Source: Aliiruegeria lutimaris
Lineage (GTDB): Bacteria; Pseudomonadota; Alphaproteobacteria; Rhodobacterales; Rhodobacteraceae
NCBI RefSeq assembly: GCF_900099935.1
Contig: NZ_FNEK01000001.1
Span: forward strand, 186,001 to 250,000
Reading direction: 5' to 3'
Length of the DNA: 64,000 nucleotides
Positions 47,257-55,749 of this stretch are shown here, one piece after another. A program made the translations under genes and the position numbers. A model generated the notes under the pieces. That model was not told the origin of the DNA. It was given only the letters and a program-made list of their open reading frames with translations, and searched no databases. Within the stretch, counting starts at the first letter, position 1; each line of letters begins with the position of its first letter.

Positions 47257-47688
47257 TCAGTCGGGGATGAAACGGAGCACACCGGAAACCGGTGCGGCGC
47301 CCCCCGCAGGAGGGCCGTCGGAGGGATGGTTCACGCCGTCATTGACGATGATTTCGGGGAAATCGAACGGGCTCACGCCCTCCAGGCAGGCTGCATTGAC
47401 CCCGTACTGATCCGGGTTCGAGCGCCGTTGATGGTGTGTGTAGATCCCGCAAGTCTTGCAGAAATAGTGCTTCGCCTTTCCGGTATTGAATCGATAGAGC
47501 GCCAGGTTTTCCGCGCCAGACAGGATTTCGATCCCATCCAGAGGCGCCGACACGGCCACCGCGCCCCGCATCCGGCAATAGGAACAGGAGCAGCGGCGCG
47601 CCGTCGACAGGCCATCGCTCAACCGCACGCGAAACCGCACCGCGCCGCAATGGCAGGCTCCGTTTCGAATCTCTGCACTCTCAGACAT
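47257..47688 (-). CDS. GFA-family zinc protein
   Basis: A 143-residue protein of the glutathione-dependent formaldehyde-activating (GFA) fold. Zinc ligands follow the family order: Cys12 and Cys14 (ACHCGAVRF), Cys33, Cys35 and Cys38 (RRCSCSYCR), Cys77 and Cys80 (YFCKTCGIYTHH). The start at 47688 is the family N-terminus. Most members have no proven activity despite the name. The gene is alone, upstream of liuA on the same strand but separated by 192 bases. Confidence 0.9.
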   Translation of the reverse strand: MSESAEIRNGACHCGAVRFRVRLSDGLSTARRCSCSYCRMRGAVAVSAPLDGIEILSGAENLALYRFNTGKAKHYFCKTCGIYTHHQRRSNPDQYGVNAACLEGVSPFDFPEIIVNDGVNHPSDGPPAGGAAPVSGVLRFIPD

Positions 47689-47759
47689 GAAACCTCTCTT
47701 CCACAAGCTCGGACGTTTAGCATTCCAACGGAAACAGACCTTAACTCCGTCCGCAACCG

Positions 47760-47814
47760 CCGCGCGCCACAGGCGCGCGGCCTCCCCCAACGGGAGGAGC
47801 GCATCCTTGATGCG
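47760..47814. repeat. Three tandem perfect hairpins between uvrA and the GFA gene
   Basis: CCGCGCGCC-ACA-GGCGCGCGG (47760-47780), CCTCCC-CCAAC-GGGAGG (47781-47797) and CGCATC-CTT-GATGCG (47800-47814) follow each other almost without gaps. They lie 63 bases downstream of the uvrA stop codon, and 71 bases upstream of the GFA start. A structured transcript end or a REP-like element is likely. Confidence 0.7.
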
Positions 47815-47876
47815 TCGACGACGGGCGGGAGCCTCCGGCCTATGTGTTCCGGGAACTCCTCATGACACGCGGAAGA

Positions 47877-50744
47877 CTACTCTGCGGCCACCTTGCGCGC
47901 CGCCGCAAGCATCGGCTTCAGATAACGCCCGGTATGGCTCTTGGTCTTTTTCGCGATGTCTTCCGGCGTGCCGGTCGCGACCACCCGACCGCCGCCATCG
48001 CCGCCTTCGGGACCGATATCGATGATCCAGTCCGCCGTCTTGATGACGTCGAGATTGTGCTCGATCACCACCACAGTGTTTCCCTGCTCCACCAATTCGT
48101 GCAGCACTTCCAGCAGCTTGCGAACATCTTCGAAATGCAGCCCCGTGGTCGGTTCGTCCAGGATATAAAGCGTGCGCCCCGTCGAGCGCTTGGCCAGTTC
48201 CTTGGAAAGCTTCACGCGTTGAGCCTCGCCGCCCGATAGCGTCGTCGCCTGCTGGCCGACCTTGATATAGCCGAGGCCGACGCGTACCAGCGCGTCCATC
48301 TTTTCGCGGATGCTCGGCACCGCCTTGAAGAACTCCTGCGCATCTTCGACCGTCATGTCGAGCACATCGGCGATGGATTTGCCCTTGAACTTGATCTCCA
48401 GCGTCTCGCGGTTGTAGCGCGCGCCGCCGCAGGTTTCGCAGGTGACGTAGACATCGGGCAGGAAATGCATCTCGATCTTGATGACGCCATCGCCCTGACA
48501 GGCCTCGCAGCGCCCGCCCTTGACGTTGAAGCTGAAGCGACCCGGCTTGTAGCCGCGCGCCTTGGCCTCCGGCAGGCCGGCGAACCAGTCGCGGATCGGG
48601 GTGAAGGCGCCGGTATAGGTGGCCGGGTTCGAACGCGGCGTGCGCCCGATGGGCCGCTGGTCGATGTCGATCACCTTGTCGAGATGCTCCAGCCCCTTGA
48701 TCGTCTCGCAGGGCGCGGGCGTCTGCCGCGCCCCGTTGAGCCGCATGGAAGCTGTCTTGAACAGCGTCTCGATAGTCAGCGTGGACTTGCCGCCGCCCGA
48801 CACGCCGGTCACGCAGACGAACTTGGCCAGCGGGAATTCGGCGGTGACGCTCTTGAGGTTGTTGCCAGTCGCCTTGACCACCGTCACGGCCTTGCCATTG
48901 CCCTCGCGCCGTTTCTGGCTCACCGGGATCTCGCGCTTACCCGAAAGGTAGGCACCGGTAATCGAGCCCTCATGCGCCGCAATTTCTTCCGGCGTACCAC
49001 AAGCCACCACGGCACCGCCATGCACGCCTGCACCGGGACCGATGTCGAAAACGTAATCGGCCTCCCGGATCGCCTCCTCGTCATGCTCGACAACGATCAC
49101 CGTGTTGCCCTGATCGCGCAGGTTCTTGAGCGTGCCGAGCAGCCGGTCATTGTCGCGCTGGTGCAGGCCGATGGAGGGCTCGTCCAGCACGTAGAGCACA
49201 CCCGTCAGGCCGGAGCCGATCTGGCTGGCGAGGCGAATCCGCTGGCTCTCGCCGCCAGAGAGCGTGCCGGCATTGCGCGACAGCGTCAGGTATTCGAGAC
49301 CGACATTGTTCAGGAAACCGAGCCGCTCGCGGATCTCCTTCAGGATCGCCCGCGCGATCTCGTTCTTCTGCGCCGTGAGCGAGGCGGGCACGGTTTCGCA
49401 CCAGTCGAAGGCTTCCTTGATCGACATCTGCACGACTTCGCCCACATGAAGGCCCGCAATCTTCACTGCCAGCGCCTCCGCGCGAAGCCGGAATCCACCA
49501 CAGCCGCCGCAAGGGCGGTTGTTCTGGTAGCGTTCGAATTCCTCGCGAATCCAGTTGGAATCCGTCTCGCGGTAGCGCCGTTCCATGTTCGGTATCACGC
49601 CCTCGAAGGTGCGGCTCACCTGGTAGACGCGCCCGCCCTCGTCATAGCGGAAATCGATCTCCTCCTCGCCGGAACCATAGAGAAAGACCTGCTGCACTCT
49701 CTCGGGCACGTCCTTCCAGCGGGCGTTCTTGTCGAATTCGTAATGCCTGGCGATGGCCTCGATGGTCTGCAGGAAATAGGGCGACTTGCCCTTGCGCCAC
49801 GGCGCGAGCGCGCCATCGGCGATCTTTAACGTCGCATCCGGCACCACGAGCCGTTCATCGAAGAACAACTCCACGCCGAGGCCATCACAAGAGGGGCAGG
49901 CTCCGAATGGCGCGTTGAACGAGAACAGCCGCGGCTCGATCTCGGGAATGGTGAAGCCACTGACCGGACAGGCGAAATTCTCGGAAAAGGTGATCCGCTC
50001 CGGCTCACCCTCGTCCTCGCGCGGTGCAGTTTCCAGGATGGCGATTCCATCGGCCAGATCGAGCGCTGTGCGGAAACTATCCGCCAGCCGTGTCTCCATG
50101 CCCTCGCGGACAACGATCCGGTCCACCACCACGTCGATATCGTGGCGGAATTTCTTGTCGAGCTTCGGTGGCTCGTCCAGATCGTAGAAGGCGCCGTCCA
50201 CCTTGACCCGCTGGAAGCCCTGCTTGCGCAGTTCCAGAAACTCCTTGCGATACTCGCCCTTGCGGTCCCGCACGATGGGCGCGAGCAGGTAGGCGCGGGT
50301 GCCCTCCTCCATCTCCATGACACGGTCGACCATGTCCTGCACCTGCTGCGCCTCGATGGGCAGGCCGGTGGCAGGCGAATAGGGCGTGCCGACACGGGCG
50401 AAGAGCAGCCGGAGATAATCATAGATCTCGGTCACCGTGCCGACGGTCGAACGCGGGTTCTTGGAGGTCGTCTTCTGCTCGATGGAAATCGCAGGGGAGA
50501 GGCCGGAAATATGGTCCACATCCGGCTTTTCCATCATGTCGAGGAATTGACGCGCATAGGCGGAAAGCGATTCCACGTAGCGGCGCTGGCCCTCGGCATA
50601 GATCGTGTCAAAGGCGAGCGAGGACTTGCCGGAGCCGGAAAGCCCCGTGATCACAACCAGTTCGTCGCGTGGAATATCCACGTCGATATTCTTCAGGTTG
50701 TGCTCGCGCGCGCCGCGCACCTCGATGAACTTCTGCTCTGGCAT
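47877..50744 (-). CDS. uvrA: Excinuclease ABC subunit A
   Basis: A 955-residue DNA damage recognition ATPase of nucleotide excision repair. Two ABC ATPase halves are present, with [14 protein letters not shown] at the start and [15 protein letters not shown] in the second half, the ABC signatures [16 protein letters not shown] and [16 protein letters not shown], and zinc modules [14 protein letters not shown] and [16 protein letters not shown] with [14 protein letters not shown]. An SOS-box-like site lies 67-81 bases upstream of the start. Length is normal. Confidence 0.97.
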   Translation of the reverse strand: MPEQKFIEVRGAREHNLKNIDVDIPRDELVVITGLSGSGKSSLAFDTIYAEGQRRYVESLSAYARQFLDMMEKPDVDHISGLSPAISIEQKTTSKNPRSTVGTVTEIYDYLRLLFARVGTPYSPATGLPIEAQQVQDMVDRVMEMEEGTRAYLLAPIVRDRKGEYRKEFLELRKQGFQRVKVDGAFYDLDEPPKLDKKFRHDIDVVVDRIVVREGMETRLADSFRTALDLADGIAILETAPREDEGEPERITFSENFACPVSGFTIPEIEPRLFSFNAPFGACPSCDGLGVELFFDERLVVPDATLKIADGALAPWRKGKSPYFLQTIEAIARHYEFDKNARWKDVPERVQQVFLYGSGEEEIDFRYDEGGRVYQVSRTFEGVIPNMERRYRETDSNWIREEFERYQNNRPCGGCGGFRLRAEALAVKIAGLHVGEVVQMSIKEAFDWCETVPASLTAQKNEIARAILKEIRERLGFLNNVGLEYLTLSRNAGTLSGGESQRIRLASQIGSGLTGVLYVLDEPSIGLHQRDNDRLLGTLKNLRDQGNTVIVVEHDEEAIREADYVFDIGPGAGVHGGAVVACGTPEEIAAHEGSITGAYLSGKREIPVSQKRREGNGKAVTVVKATGNNLKSVTAEFPLAKFVCVTGVSGGGKSTLTIETLFKTASMRLNGARQTPAPCETIKGLEHLDKVIDIDQRPIGRTPRSNPATYTGAFTPIRDWFAGLPEAKARGYKPGRFSFNVKGGRCEACQGDGVIKIEMHFLPDVYVTCETCGGARYNRETLEIKFKGKSIADVLDMTVEDAQEFFKAVPSIREKMDALVRVGLGYIKVGQQATTLSGGEAQRVKLSKELAKRSTGRTLYILDEPTTGLHFEDVRKLLEVLHELVEQGNTVVVIEHNLDVIKTADWIIDIGPEGGDGGGRVVATGTPEDIAKKTKSHTGRYLKPMLAAARKVAAE

Positions 50745-50810
50745 CTCTCACCCCGTGACCGGATGGTCTTCAGATAGGCGATGGCGGCGGATTCTCCAAT
50801 CGAAAACTAA

Positions 50811-50825
50811 GAACAAAAAGTAAAC
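50811..50825 (-). promoter_or_regulatory. SOS-box-like LexA site ahead of uvrA
   Basis: On the uvrA strand the site reads GTTTACTTTTTGTTC, one mismatch from the alphaproteobacterial LexA consensus GTTC-N7-GTTC. It lies 67 bases before the uvrA start in an AT-rich stretch. uvrA is a known SOS gene in related bacteria, which supports it. Confidence 0.6.
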
Positions 50826-50894
50826 ATCGAGAATATGCCTGTTCCGGACCCGACCTGCGACAAGCCGAGTCTTGTCACGAGATGCAGATAGGCG

Positions 50895-50916
50895 CATATG
50901 CGCTTTAAGGCATATG
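50895..50916. promoter_or_regulatory. ArsR/SmtB-type operator
   Basis: CATATGC (50895-50901) and GCATATG (50910-50916) with 8 bases between, 17 bases before the arsR-like start. The palindromic AT-rich arms match the form of ArsR/SmtB binding sites, suggesting autorepression. Confidence 0.6.
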
Positions 50917-50933
50917 CCAGCAAGGAGACTCAC

Positions 50934-51221
50934 ATGCAGGCATTTCTCTCCGCCATTGCCGACCCCATTCGCCTCGCCGCTCTGCGCATCGTCTGGGACG
51001 GGGGTGAGCATTGCGTCTGCGAACTCATGGAGAAGCTGGACGCGACCCAGAGCCGGATGTCGCGCCACATGAAGACGCTCAAGCTGGCCGGCATCATCGT
51101 CGACAGGCGCGACGCGCAATGGGTGCGCTACCGCCGCAACCCGGATCTCGCCCCGGAAATGGCCGCCGTGATCGACGCCGTCCTCGCTGCCGAGAGCCTC
51201 TCGGAAAGGACAGCCGCATGA
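50934..51221 (+). CDS. ArsR-family metalloregulator
   Basis: A 95-residue winged-helix repressor. Start at 50934 (AAGGAG 8 bases upstream). ALADP-like start AIADPIRLAALRIV, then EHCVCELMEKL with Cys27 and Cys29 in the recognition-region metal site typical of arsenic/antimony-sensing ArsR proteins, then ATQSRMSRHMKTLKLAGIIVDRRDAQWVRY. It overlaps the permease gene by 4 bases (ATGA), so repressor and pump are co-expressed. The metal (As(III), Sb(III) or another soft metal) is inferred from the CVC motif. Confidence 0.9.
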   Translation: MQAFLSAIADPIRLAALRIVWDGGEHCVCELMEKLDATQSRMSRHMKTLKLAGIIVDRRDAQWVRYRRNPDLAPEMAAVIDAVLAAESLSERTAA

Positions 51222-52282
51222 GCTCCGAAACCCACCCTGCCCTGCTCCACAGGGAATGGCCGCCTATCGTCTGGCACCTCGCCGTCGCGGTGCTGGTCGG
51301 CGTCTGGTACGCGGTCTACAAGCAACTCATGCCGCTCTCTGAGTGGCTCGTCTCGCTGCTGCCGGTGGACCGGAACAGCCATCCCGGCGATGCGCTCGCC
51401 TTCTTCTTCTACGACGTACCCAAGGTGTTGATGCTGCTGACGCTGATCGTCTTTGCCATGGGCGTCGTGCGCAGCTTCTTCAGCCCGGAAAAGACCCGTG
51501 CGGCGCTCTCGGGCAAGCGTGAGGGGATCGGCAATGCCATGGCGGCGGGGCTCGGCGTGCTGACGCCCTTCTGTTCCTGCTCCGCCGTGCCACTCTTCAT
51601 CGGCTTCGTCTCGGCAGGCGTGCCGCTCGGGGTGACCTTCTCGTTCCTGATCGCCGCTCCGATGGTCAACGAGGTGGCGCTGATCCTGCTCATCGGGCTG
51701 GTCGGCTGGCAAGTGGCGGTCACCTATCTCGTCTTCGGCCTCGGCATTGCCATTCTCGCCGGTTTCGTGATCGGCAAGCTCAAACTGGAAGGCTGGCTGC
51801 AAGACTGGGTGCAGGAAATCCATTTAGGCGCCGTGTCGCAGAACGGCCTGGACGACGAACCGCTCACCATGGTCGACCGCTACCGGCTCGGGATCGCAGC
51901 CGTGCGCGAGATCTTCGCCAAGGTCTGGATCTGGATCATCCTCGGCATCGCGCTCGGCGCGTTGATCCACGGTTATGTGCCCGAGGACCTCATGGTCCGA
52001 ATCATGGGCGCGGATGCGTGGTGGTCCGTTCCGGCGGCCGTCGTCATGGGCATCCCGATGTACACCAACGCCGCTGGTATCATCCCCATCGTCGAGGCGC
52101 TGCTCGGCAAGGGCGCGGCGCTTGGCACGGTATTGGCCTTCATGATGAGCGTCATCGCGCTCTCGCTCCCCGAGATGATCATCCTGCGCCAGGTGCTGAC
52201 GCTGCGGTTGATCGCGGTCTTCATCGGCGTTGTCGGAACCGGCATCCTTATGGTGGGCTTCCTGTTCAACATCCTGTTCTGA
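51218..52282 (+). CDS. Permease of the ArsP / DUF318 type
   Basis: A 354-residue integral membrane protein with about 8-10 hydrophobic segments. The signature TPFCSCSAVPLFIGFVSAG (Cys119 and Cys121 in a re-entrant segment) and the repeated Pro/Met region (AAPMVNEVALILL, GIPMYTNAAGIIPI) are typical of this permease family, some members of which export trivalent (organo)arsenicals. Its place behind a CVC-type ArsR and ahead of a CxxC thioredoxin-like protein supports soft-metal or arsenical efflux. The start ATG overlaps the arsR stop. Confidence 0.88.
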   Translation: MSSETHPALLHREWPPIVWHLAVAVLVGVWYAVYKQLMPLSEWLVSLLPVDRNSHPGDALAFFFYDVPKVLMLLTLIVFAMGVVRSFFSPEKTRAALSGKREGIGNAMAAGLGVLTPFCSCSAVPLFIGFVSAGVPLGVTFSFLIAAPMVNEVALILLIGLVGWQVAVTYLVFGLGIAILAGFVIGKLKLEGWLQDWVQEIHLGAVSQNGLDDEPLTMVDRYRLGIAAVREIFAKVWIWIILGIALGALIHGYVPEDLMVRIMGADAWWSVPAAVVMGIPMYTNAAGIIPIVEALLGKGAALGTVLAFMMSVIALSLPEMIILRQVLTLRLIAVFIGVVGTGILMVGFLFNILF

Positions 52283-52291
52283 GGTAAGAAA

Positions 52292-52528
52292 ATGAAATCG
52301 ATCAAGGTCTATGGCCCCGGCTGCAAACGCTGCGAGACCACCGCGGAAATGGTTCGGAACGCCGCGAATGCGCTCGGTCTCGATGTCGAGGTGGAAAAGG
52401 TGACGGACCCGCGCGAGATAGCCATGGCGGGGGTCATTTCCACTCCCGGCATCAGCGTGGACGGCAAACTGGTTCATGCCGGCGGGTTGCCGGATGCAAG
52501 CAAGCTCGAAGGATGGCTGAAAAGCTGA
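52292..52528 (+). CDS. Small thioredoxin-like redox protein
   Basis: A 78-residue thioredoxin-fold protein of the TM0996/redox-active disulphide protein 2 type. Active site GCKRC (Cys11 and Cys14), cis-Pro in STPGISVDGKL near residue 52, then GGLPDASKLEGWL. It begins 9 bases after the permease stop with AGGTAAG in front, so it is the third gene of the cassette. Such proteins often accompany these permeases and may deliver or reduce the thiol-bound metalloid. Confidence 0.9.
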   Translation: MKSIKVYGPGCKRCETTAEMVRNAANALGLDVEVEKVTDPREIAMAGVISTPGISVDGKLVHAGGLPDASKLEGWLKS

Positions 52529-52568
52529 CCAGAGCGATCTTCAGCCACGATATCAAGAACAATCGGAA

Positions 52569-52596
52569 GCCCGTGAGCCGAAACCGGCTCACGGGC
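52569..52596. terminator. Terminator after the ArsR cassette
   Basis: Perfect 12-bp stem GCCCGTGAGCCG (52569-52580) and CGGCTCACGGGC (52585-52596) with a 4-base loop, between the convergent ends of the thioredoxin-like gene and the glycine-zipper lipoprotein gene. It could end both transcripts. Confidence 0.8.
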
Positions 52597-52602
52597 ATCT
52601 GT

Positions 52603-52812
52603 TCAGTTGGTGGCGTTGGCACCCACGGCGGCACCGGCTGCCGCGCCGGCGACGGTCATGGCGGTCTTGCCCTGGCCGGAACCGAACTGGTTGCCGATCA
52701 CGCCGCCAACGGCGGCACCGGTCGCCGCATTCATGGCTGTATTGTCCGTGCAGCCAGCAACCGAAAGCATCAGCGCGCCCGCAAGCGCAACAATGGTAAG
52801 ACGAGTTTTCAT
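52603..52812 (-). CDS. Glycine-zipper outer-membrane lipoprotein
   Basis: A 69-residue small lipoprotein. The start at 52812 has CAGGAGTG upstream. Signal with lipobox LSVAGC (Cys21), then ATGAAVGGVIGNQFGSGQGKT and AGAAAGAAVGANATN, a Gly-zipper 2TM pattern as in Rick_17kDa/SlyB-like proteins. It is expected in the outer membrane or envelope. Function unknown. It shares a bidirectional terminator with the convergent ArsR cassette. Confidence 0.88.
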   Translation of the reverse strand: MKTRLTIVALAGALMLSVAGCTDNTAMNAATGAAVGGVIGNQFGSGQGKTAMTVAGAAAGAAVGANATN

Positions 52813-52914
52813 GATTTCACTCCTGTATGATAGGGAAAGCTGTAACCCTTCGGAATCGAAGAACAAGCCCTTATGGCATCCATTCGTTCCCGCGCGCGGG
52901 AACCCGCCGTTTTC

Positions 52915-53304
52915 TCAACCGGCGCCCTCATGCACGATGACGAATTGCGGCGTGCCGCCCCAGCCATAGACCTGCACCCGGACATAGCGCTGTTCACCGC
53001 GCAGGATGGCAGAAGGAATATATTCCGAACCCGCTCCGACCCGGCAATCGGCCGAGATCTTCTGGCGACTGGCCAGCGTCGTGAACCAGGGATCGTACTC
53101 GTCATATTCATGGACGATCCCGAATTTATGCACGTTCGCCCGGTCCTGCTGGATGATGGCGCAGAAATTCCGCAAGGGCGCACCCTTGGAATTTCGCATG
53201 TCCTCATAGCCGATCATAGCGAAATAGCCCCCCAGGAGCTGCTGTGCCGCGGCGGGGGCCGCAAAGGCCAGGGTGAACACAAGGGCGGCGGAGAGTCTCA
53301 ACAT
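52915..53304 (-). CDS. Exported hypothetical protein
   Basis: A 129-residue protein with a clear signal peptide (MLRLSAALVFTLAFAAPAAAQ) and a beta-rich mature part: LLGGYFAMIGYEDMRNSKG, NFCAIIQQDRANVHKFG, ADCRVGAGSEY and VRVQVYGWGGTPQFVIV. Two cysteines may pair. I do not recognise the family. It lies 102 bases upstream of the lipoprotein gene on the same strand, without obvious coupling. Confidence 0.75.
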   Translation of the reverse strand: MLRLSAALVFTLAFAAPAAAQQLLGGYFAMIGYEDMRNSKGAPLRNFCAIIQQDRANVHKFGIVHEYDEYDPWFTTLASRQKISADCRVGAGSEYIPSAILRGEQRYVRVQVYGWGGTPQFVIVHEGAG

Positions 53305-53385
53305 GGCATGTCTCCCAAAACAATGGCCGCAGCCTGCGCTTAATGCAGACTGCGGCCAATGCCGCAAATTGCCTCTATCCGCCTG

Positions 53386-54780
53386 TTACATATGGATAAC
53401 CCGATCGAACGCGTCGAGAACGCTTTCATGCATCATCTCGCTGAGAGTCGGATGCGGGAAGACGGTCTCCATCAGGTCCTGCTCGGTGGTCTCCAGCTTG
53501 CGGCCAATGACATAGCCCTGGATCATCTCGGTCACCTCGGCGCCGACCATATGAGCCCCCAGAAGCTCGCCAGTCTTGGCGTCGAACACGGTCTTGACCA
53601 GGCCCTGCGGCTCGCCGAGCGCAATCGCCTTGCCATTCCCGACGAAGGAGAAGCGGCCGACCTTCACGTCGTAGCCGGCTTCCTTGGCCTTGGCCTCGGT
53701 CAGGCCCACACTGGCCACCTGCGGATGGCAATAGGTGCAGCCAGCGATGCTCTCGGGCTTGACCGGGTGGGCATGCAACCCCTTGATCAACTCCGCCACC
53801 ATAACGCCCTCGTGGCTGGCCTTGTGCGCGAGCCACGGCGCGCCGGCGATATCGCCGATGGCATAGAGCCCCTCGACCCCGGTGCGGCAGAACTCGTCGG
53901 TCACGACATGGGTGCGGTCGATTTTGACGCCGAGCGCTTCGAGGCCAAGATTCTCCACGTTGCCGACAATGCCGACAGCCGAGATCACCGTGTCAAATTC
54001 CTGCTTCTCGACCTTGCCGCCCACCTCGATATGGGCAACCACCTTGGAGGCGGAGCGGTCGAGTTGCTTGACCATGGCTTTCTCCATGATCTTCATGCCC
54101 TGCTTGACGAACTGCTTCTTGGCGAAGGCCGAGATCTCGGCATCCTCGACCGGCAACACCCGGTCCATGACCTCGACAACCGTCGTGTCGGCACCCAGCG
54201 TGTTGTAGAAGCTGGCAAACTCGATGCCGATGGCGCCGGAGCCGATCACCAGCAGCTTCTTGGGCATGTGCGGGGGCTGCAGCGCGTGTTTGTAGGTCCA
54301 GACGCGCTTGCCATCGGCTTCCAGCCCGGGCAGTTCACGCGCCCGCGCACCGGTGGCGACAACGATATTTTTCGCGCTCAGCTCCTCGGTGCCCTTGTCG
54401 GTCTTGACCGAAACCTTGCCCTTTCCGGTGAGCTTTGCCTCGCCCATGATCGTGGTCACCTTGTTCTTCTTGAACAGATGCCCGATGCCGCCCGAAAGCT
54501 GCGCGGCCACGCCGCGGGAGCGCTTGACCACGGCGTCGATGTCATAGCCGAGCTTCTCGACCTTCAGGCCGAATTCTCCGGCCCGCTCCATCAGGTGGAA
54601 GACTTCGGAGGAACGCAGCAGCGCCTTGGTCGGGATACAGCCCCAGTTCAGGCAGATGCCGCCCAGATGCTCGCGCTCGACGCAGGCGACCTTCAGGCCC
54701 AGCTGCGCGCCGCGGATCGCGGCTACGTAGCCGCCCGGACCGGCGCCGATCACGATCATGTCGAAAGTCTGTGCAGCCAT
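53386..54780 (-). CDS. lpdA: Dihydrolipoyl dehydrogenase
   Basis: A 464-residue FAD disulphide reductase, the E3 of 2-oxoacid dehydrogenase complexes. GAGPGGYVAAIRGAQLG binds FAD; the redox disulphide is in GGICLNWGCIPTKALL (near residues 40-46); the NAD motif is GSGAIGIEFASFY; the dimer-interface catalytic His-Glu is in FPHPTLSEMMHE near the C-terminus. Length normal. It is not next to E1 or E2 genes here, but the upstream region 54781-55116 carries a repeat copy rather than a gene. Confidence 0.96.
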   Translation of the reverse strand: MAAQTFDMIVIGAGPGGYVAAIRGAQLGLKVACVEREHLGGICLNWGCIPTKALLRSSEVFHLMERAGEFGLKVEKLGYDIDAVVKRSRGVAAQLSGGIGHLFKKNKVTTIMGEAKLTGKGKVSVKTDKGTEELSAKNIVVATGARARELPGLEADGKRVWTYKHALQPPHMPKKLLVIGSGAIGIEFASFYNTLGADTTVVEVMDRVLPVEDAEISAFAKKQFVKQGMKIMEKAMVKQLDRSASKVVAHIEVGGKVEKQEFDTVISAVGIVGNVENLGLEALGVKIDRTHVVTDEFCRTGVEGLYAIGDIAGAPWLAHKASHEGVMVAELIKGLHAHPVKPESIAGCTYCHPQVASVGLTEAKAKEAGYDVKVGRFSFVGNGKAIALGEPQGLVKTVFDAKTGELLGAHMVGAEVTEMIQGYVIGRKLETTEQDLMETVFPHPTLSEMMHESVLDAFDRVIHM

Positions 54781-54960
54781 TTCCGGCCCTCCAAATCCAA
54801 AAACTGGTTTAGCATTAAACTATTTTTAGCTCGCCGCGAAGCCCCGGACTTCATCGATTCGAACGAAAGCCACGAATGGCTGGCATACGCTGCGCGCATA
54901 TCTAAGGGTCGAACGCCGCCTTCCCCGAACCGGCCCTGCGCAAGCTTCGGCTGCGCCGGA

Positions 54961-55093
54961 ACGATCCTGTCAGGATCGTGCCTCCGGCGGGGATATTTCC
55001 TGGAAAGATGATTGGAATAAACGCACCGGACATCCTCTTTCTCCAAATATCCCCGGGGGGGCGCGCTCGCCGGAGCGCGGGGGCAACGCCCCC
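54961..55093. repeat. Composite hairpin repeat, full copy 3
   Basis: Main content of the gene-free stretch 54781-55116 between lpdA and the DUF924 gene. Module X ACGATCC-TGTCA-GGATCGT (54961-54979) and CCTCCGGCGGGGATATTTC, a spacer of about 45 bases, AAATATCC, a GCGCTC-GCCG-GAGCGC stem and module Y GGGGGC-AAC-GCCCCC (55079-55093). Same orientation as copy 1. The rest of the stretch shows nothing I can name. Confidence 0.85.
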
Positions 55094-55116
55094 TGAGGCA
55101 CAAACTGCGGATCGCA

Positions 55117-55707
55117 TCACCCAGCCGCTTTGGCCTGAAATCCTCTCAGGATACCGGCATAGCCTTCGCCGTCGAGAAACTCCTGCTCGACCGGAAGCGT
55201 CATCCGGCCAAATGCCGCGTTGCGATAGGGAAAGCGTCCGAAACGCCGGACGATTTCGCGATGCGCCCTCGCATGCAGCAGGTTGGAGGCTCCGGTCTCG
55301 GTCATCCTTTCGCTCATCAGCCGGATGCAGGCATCCTGGTCACCCAGTGCCTCAGAATGCATCAGCGGCAGGTAGAAGAACTGCCGCTCCGGCTCTGGTA
55401 CCATCAGGTCCCAACGGCGATCGATCGCCTTCCACGCTGCAGCACGCGCCAGACTATCGGTCGCGAAGGAGCGCGCGTCGCCCCGGAACATGTTTCGCGG
55501 CAACTGGTCTGTCAGGATGAGGAAGCCAAGGACCCCCGGCCCGTCGTCGCACCATGCATCCTTCTCGCCATCCAGGGCGGCCTGCCAGCAGGCCTGGAAA
55601 CGCTGCCGGATTTCCGTATCCAACGTCTCGTCCTGAATGTACCACTTCTGGGGGCCGACCTCGTCGATCCAGAAACGCGTTAATTCGGCTGCGGTAATCT
55701 CCGCCAT
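55117..55707 (-). CDS. DUF924 family protein
   Basis: A 196-residue helical protein of DUF924. FWIDEVGPQKWYIQDETLDTEIRQRF opens the domain; FLILTDQLPRNMFRGDARSFATD, FFYLPLMHSE and HREIVRRFGRFPYRNAAFGR are its standard motifs. The start at 55707 (MAEITAAEL) fits the family. It is thought to have a tetratricopeptide-like fold and no enzyme function is known. It ends 24 bases after a full repeat copy. Confidence 0.9.
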   Translation of the reverse strand: MAEITAAELTRFWIDEVGPQKWYIQDETLDTEIRQRFQACWQAALDGEKDAWCDDGPGVLGFLILTDQLPRNMFRGDARSFATDSLARAAAWKAIDRRWDLMVPEPERQFFYLPLMHSEALGDQDACIRLMSERMTETGASNLLHARAHREIVRRFGRFPYRNAAFGRMTLPVEQEFLDGEGYAGILRGFQAKAAG

Positions 55708-55749
55708 AGGGATGTCCTTCAATTCGGCGGGGAGCCGCTTCCGATCAGC

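Noticed and set aside
53359-55011. A 550-codon plus-strand frame opposite lpdA
   Set aside because: Shadow of a clear dihydrolipoyl dehydrogenase gene; the tail runs into the repeat region.
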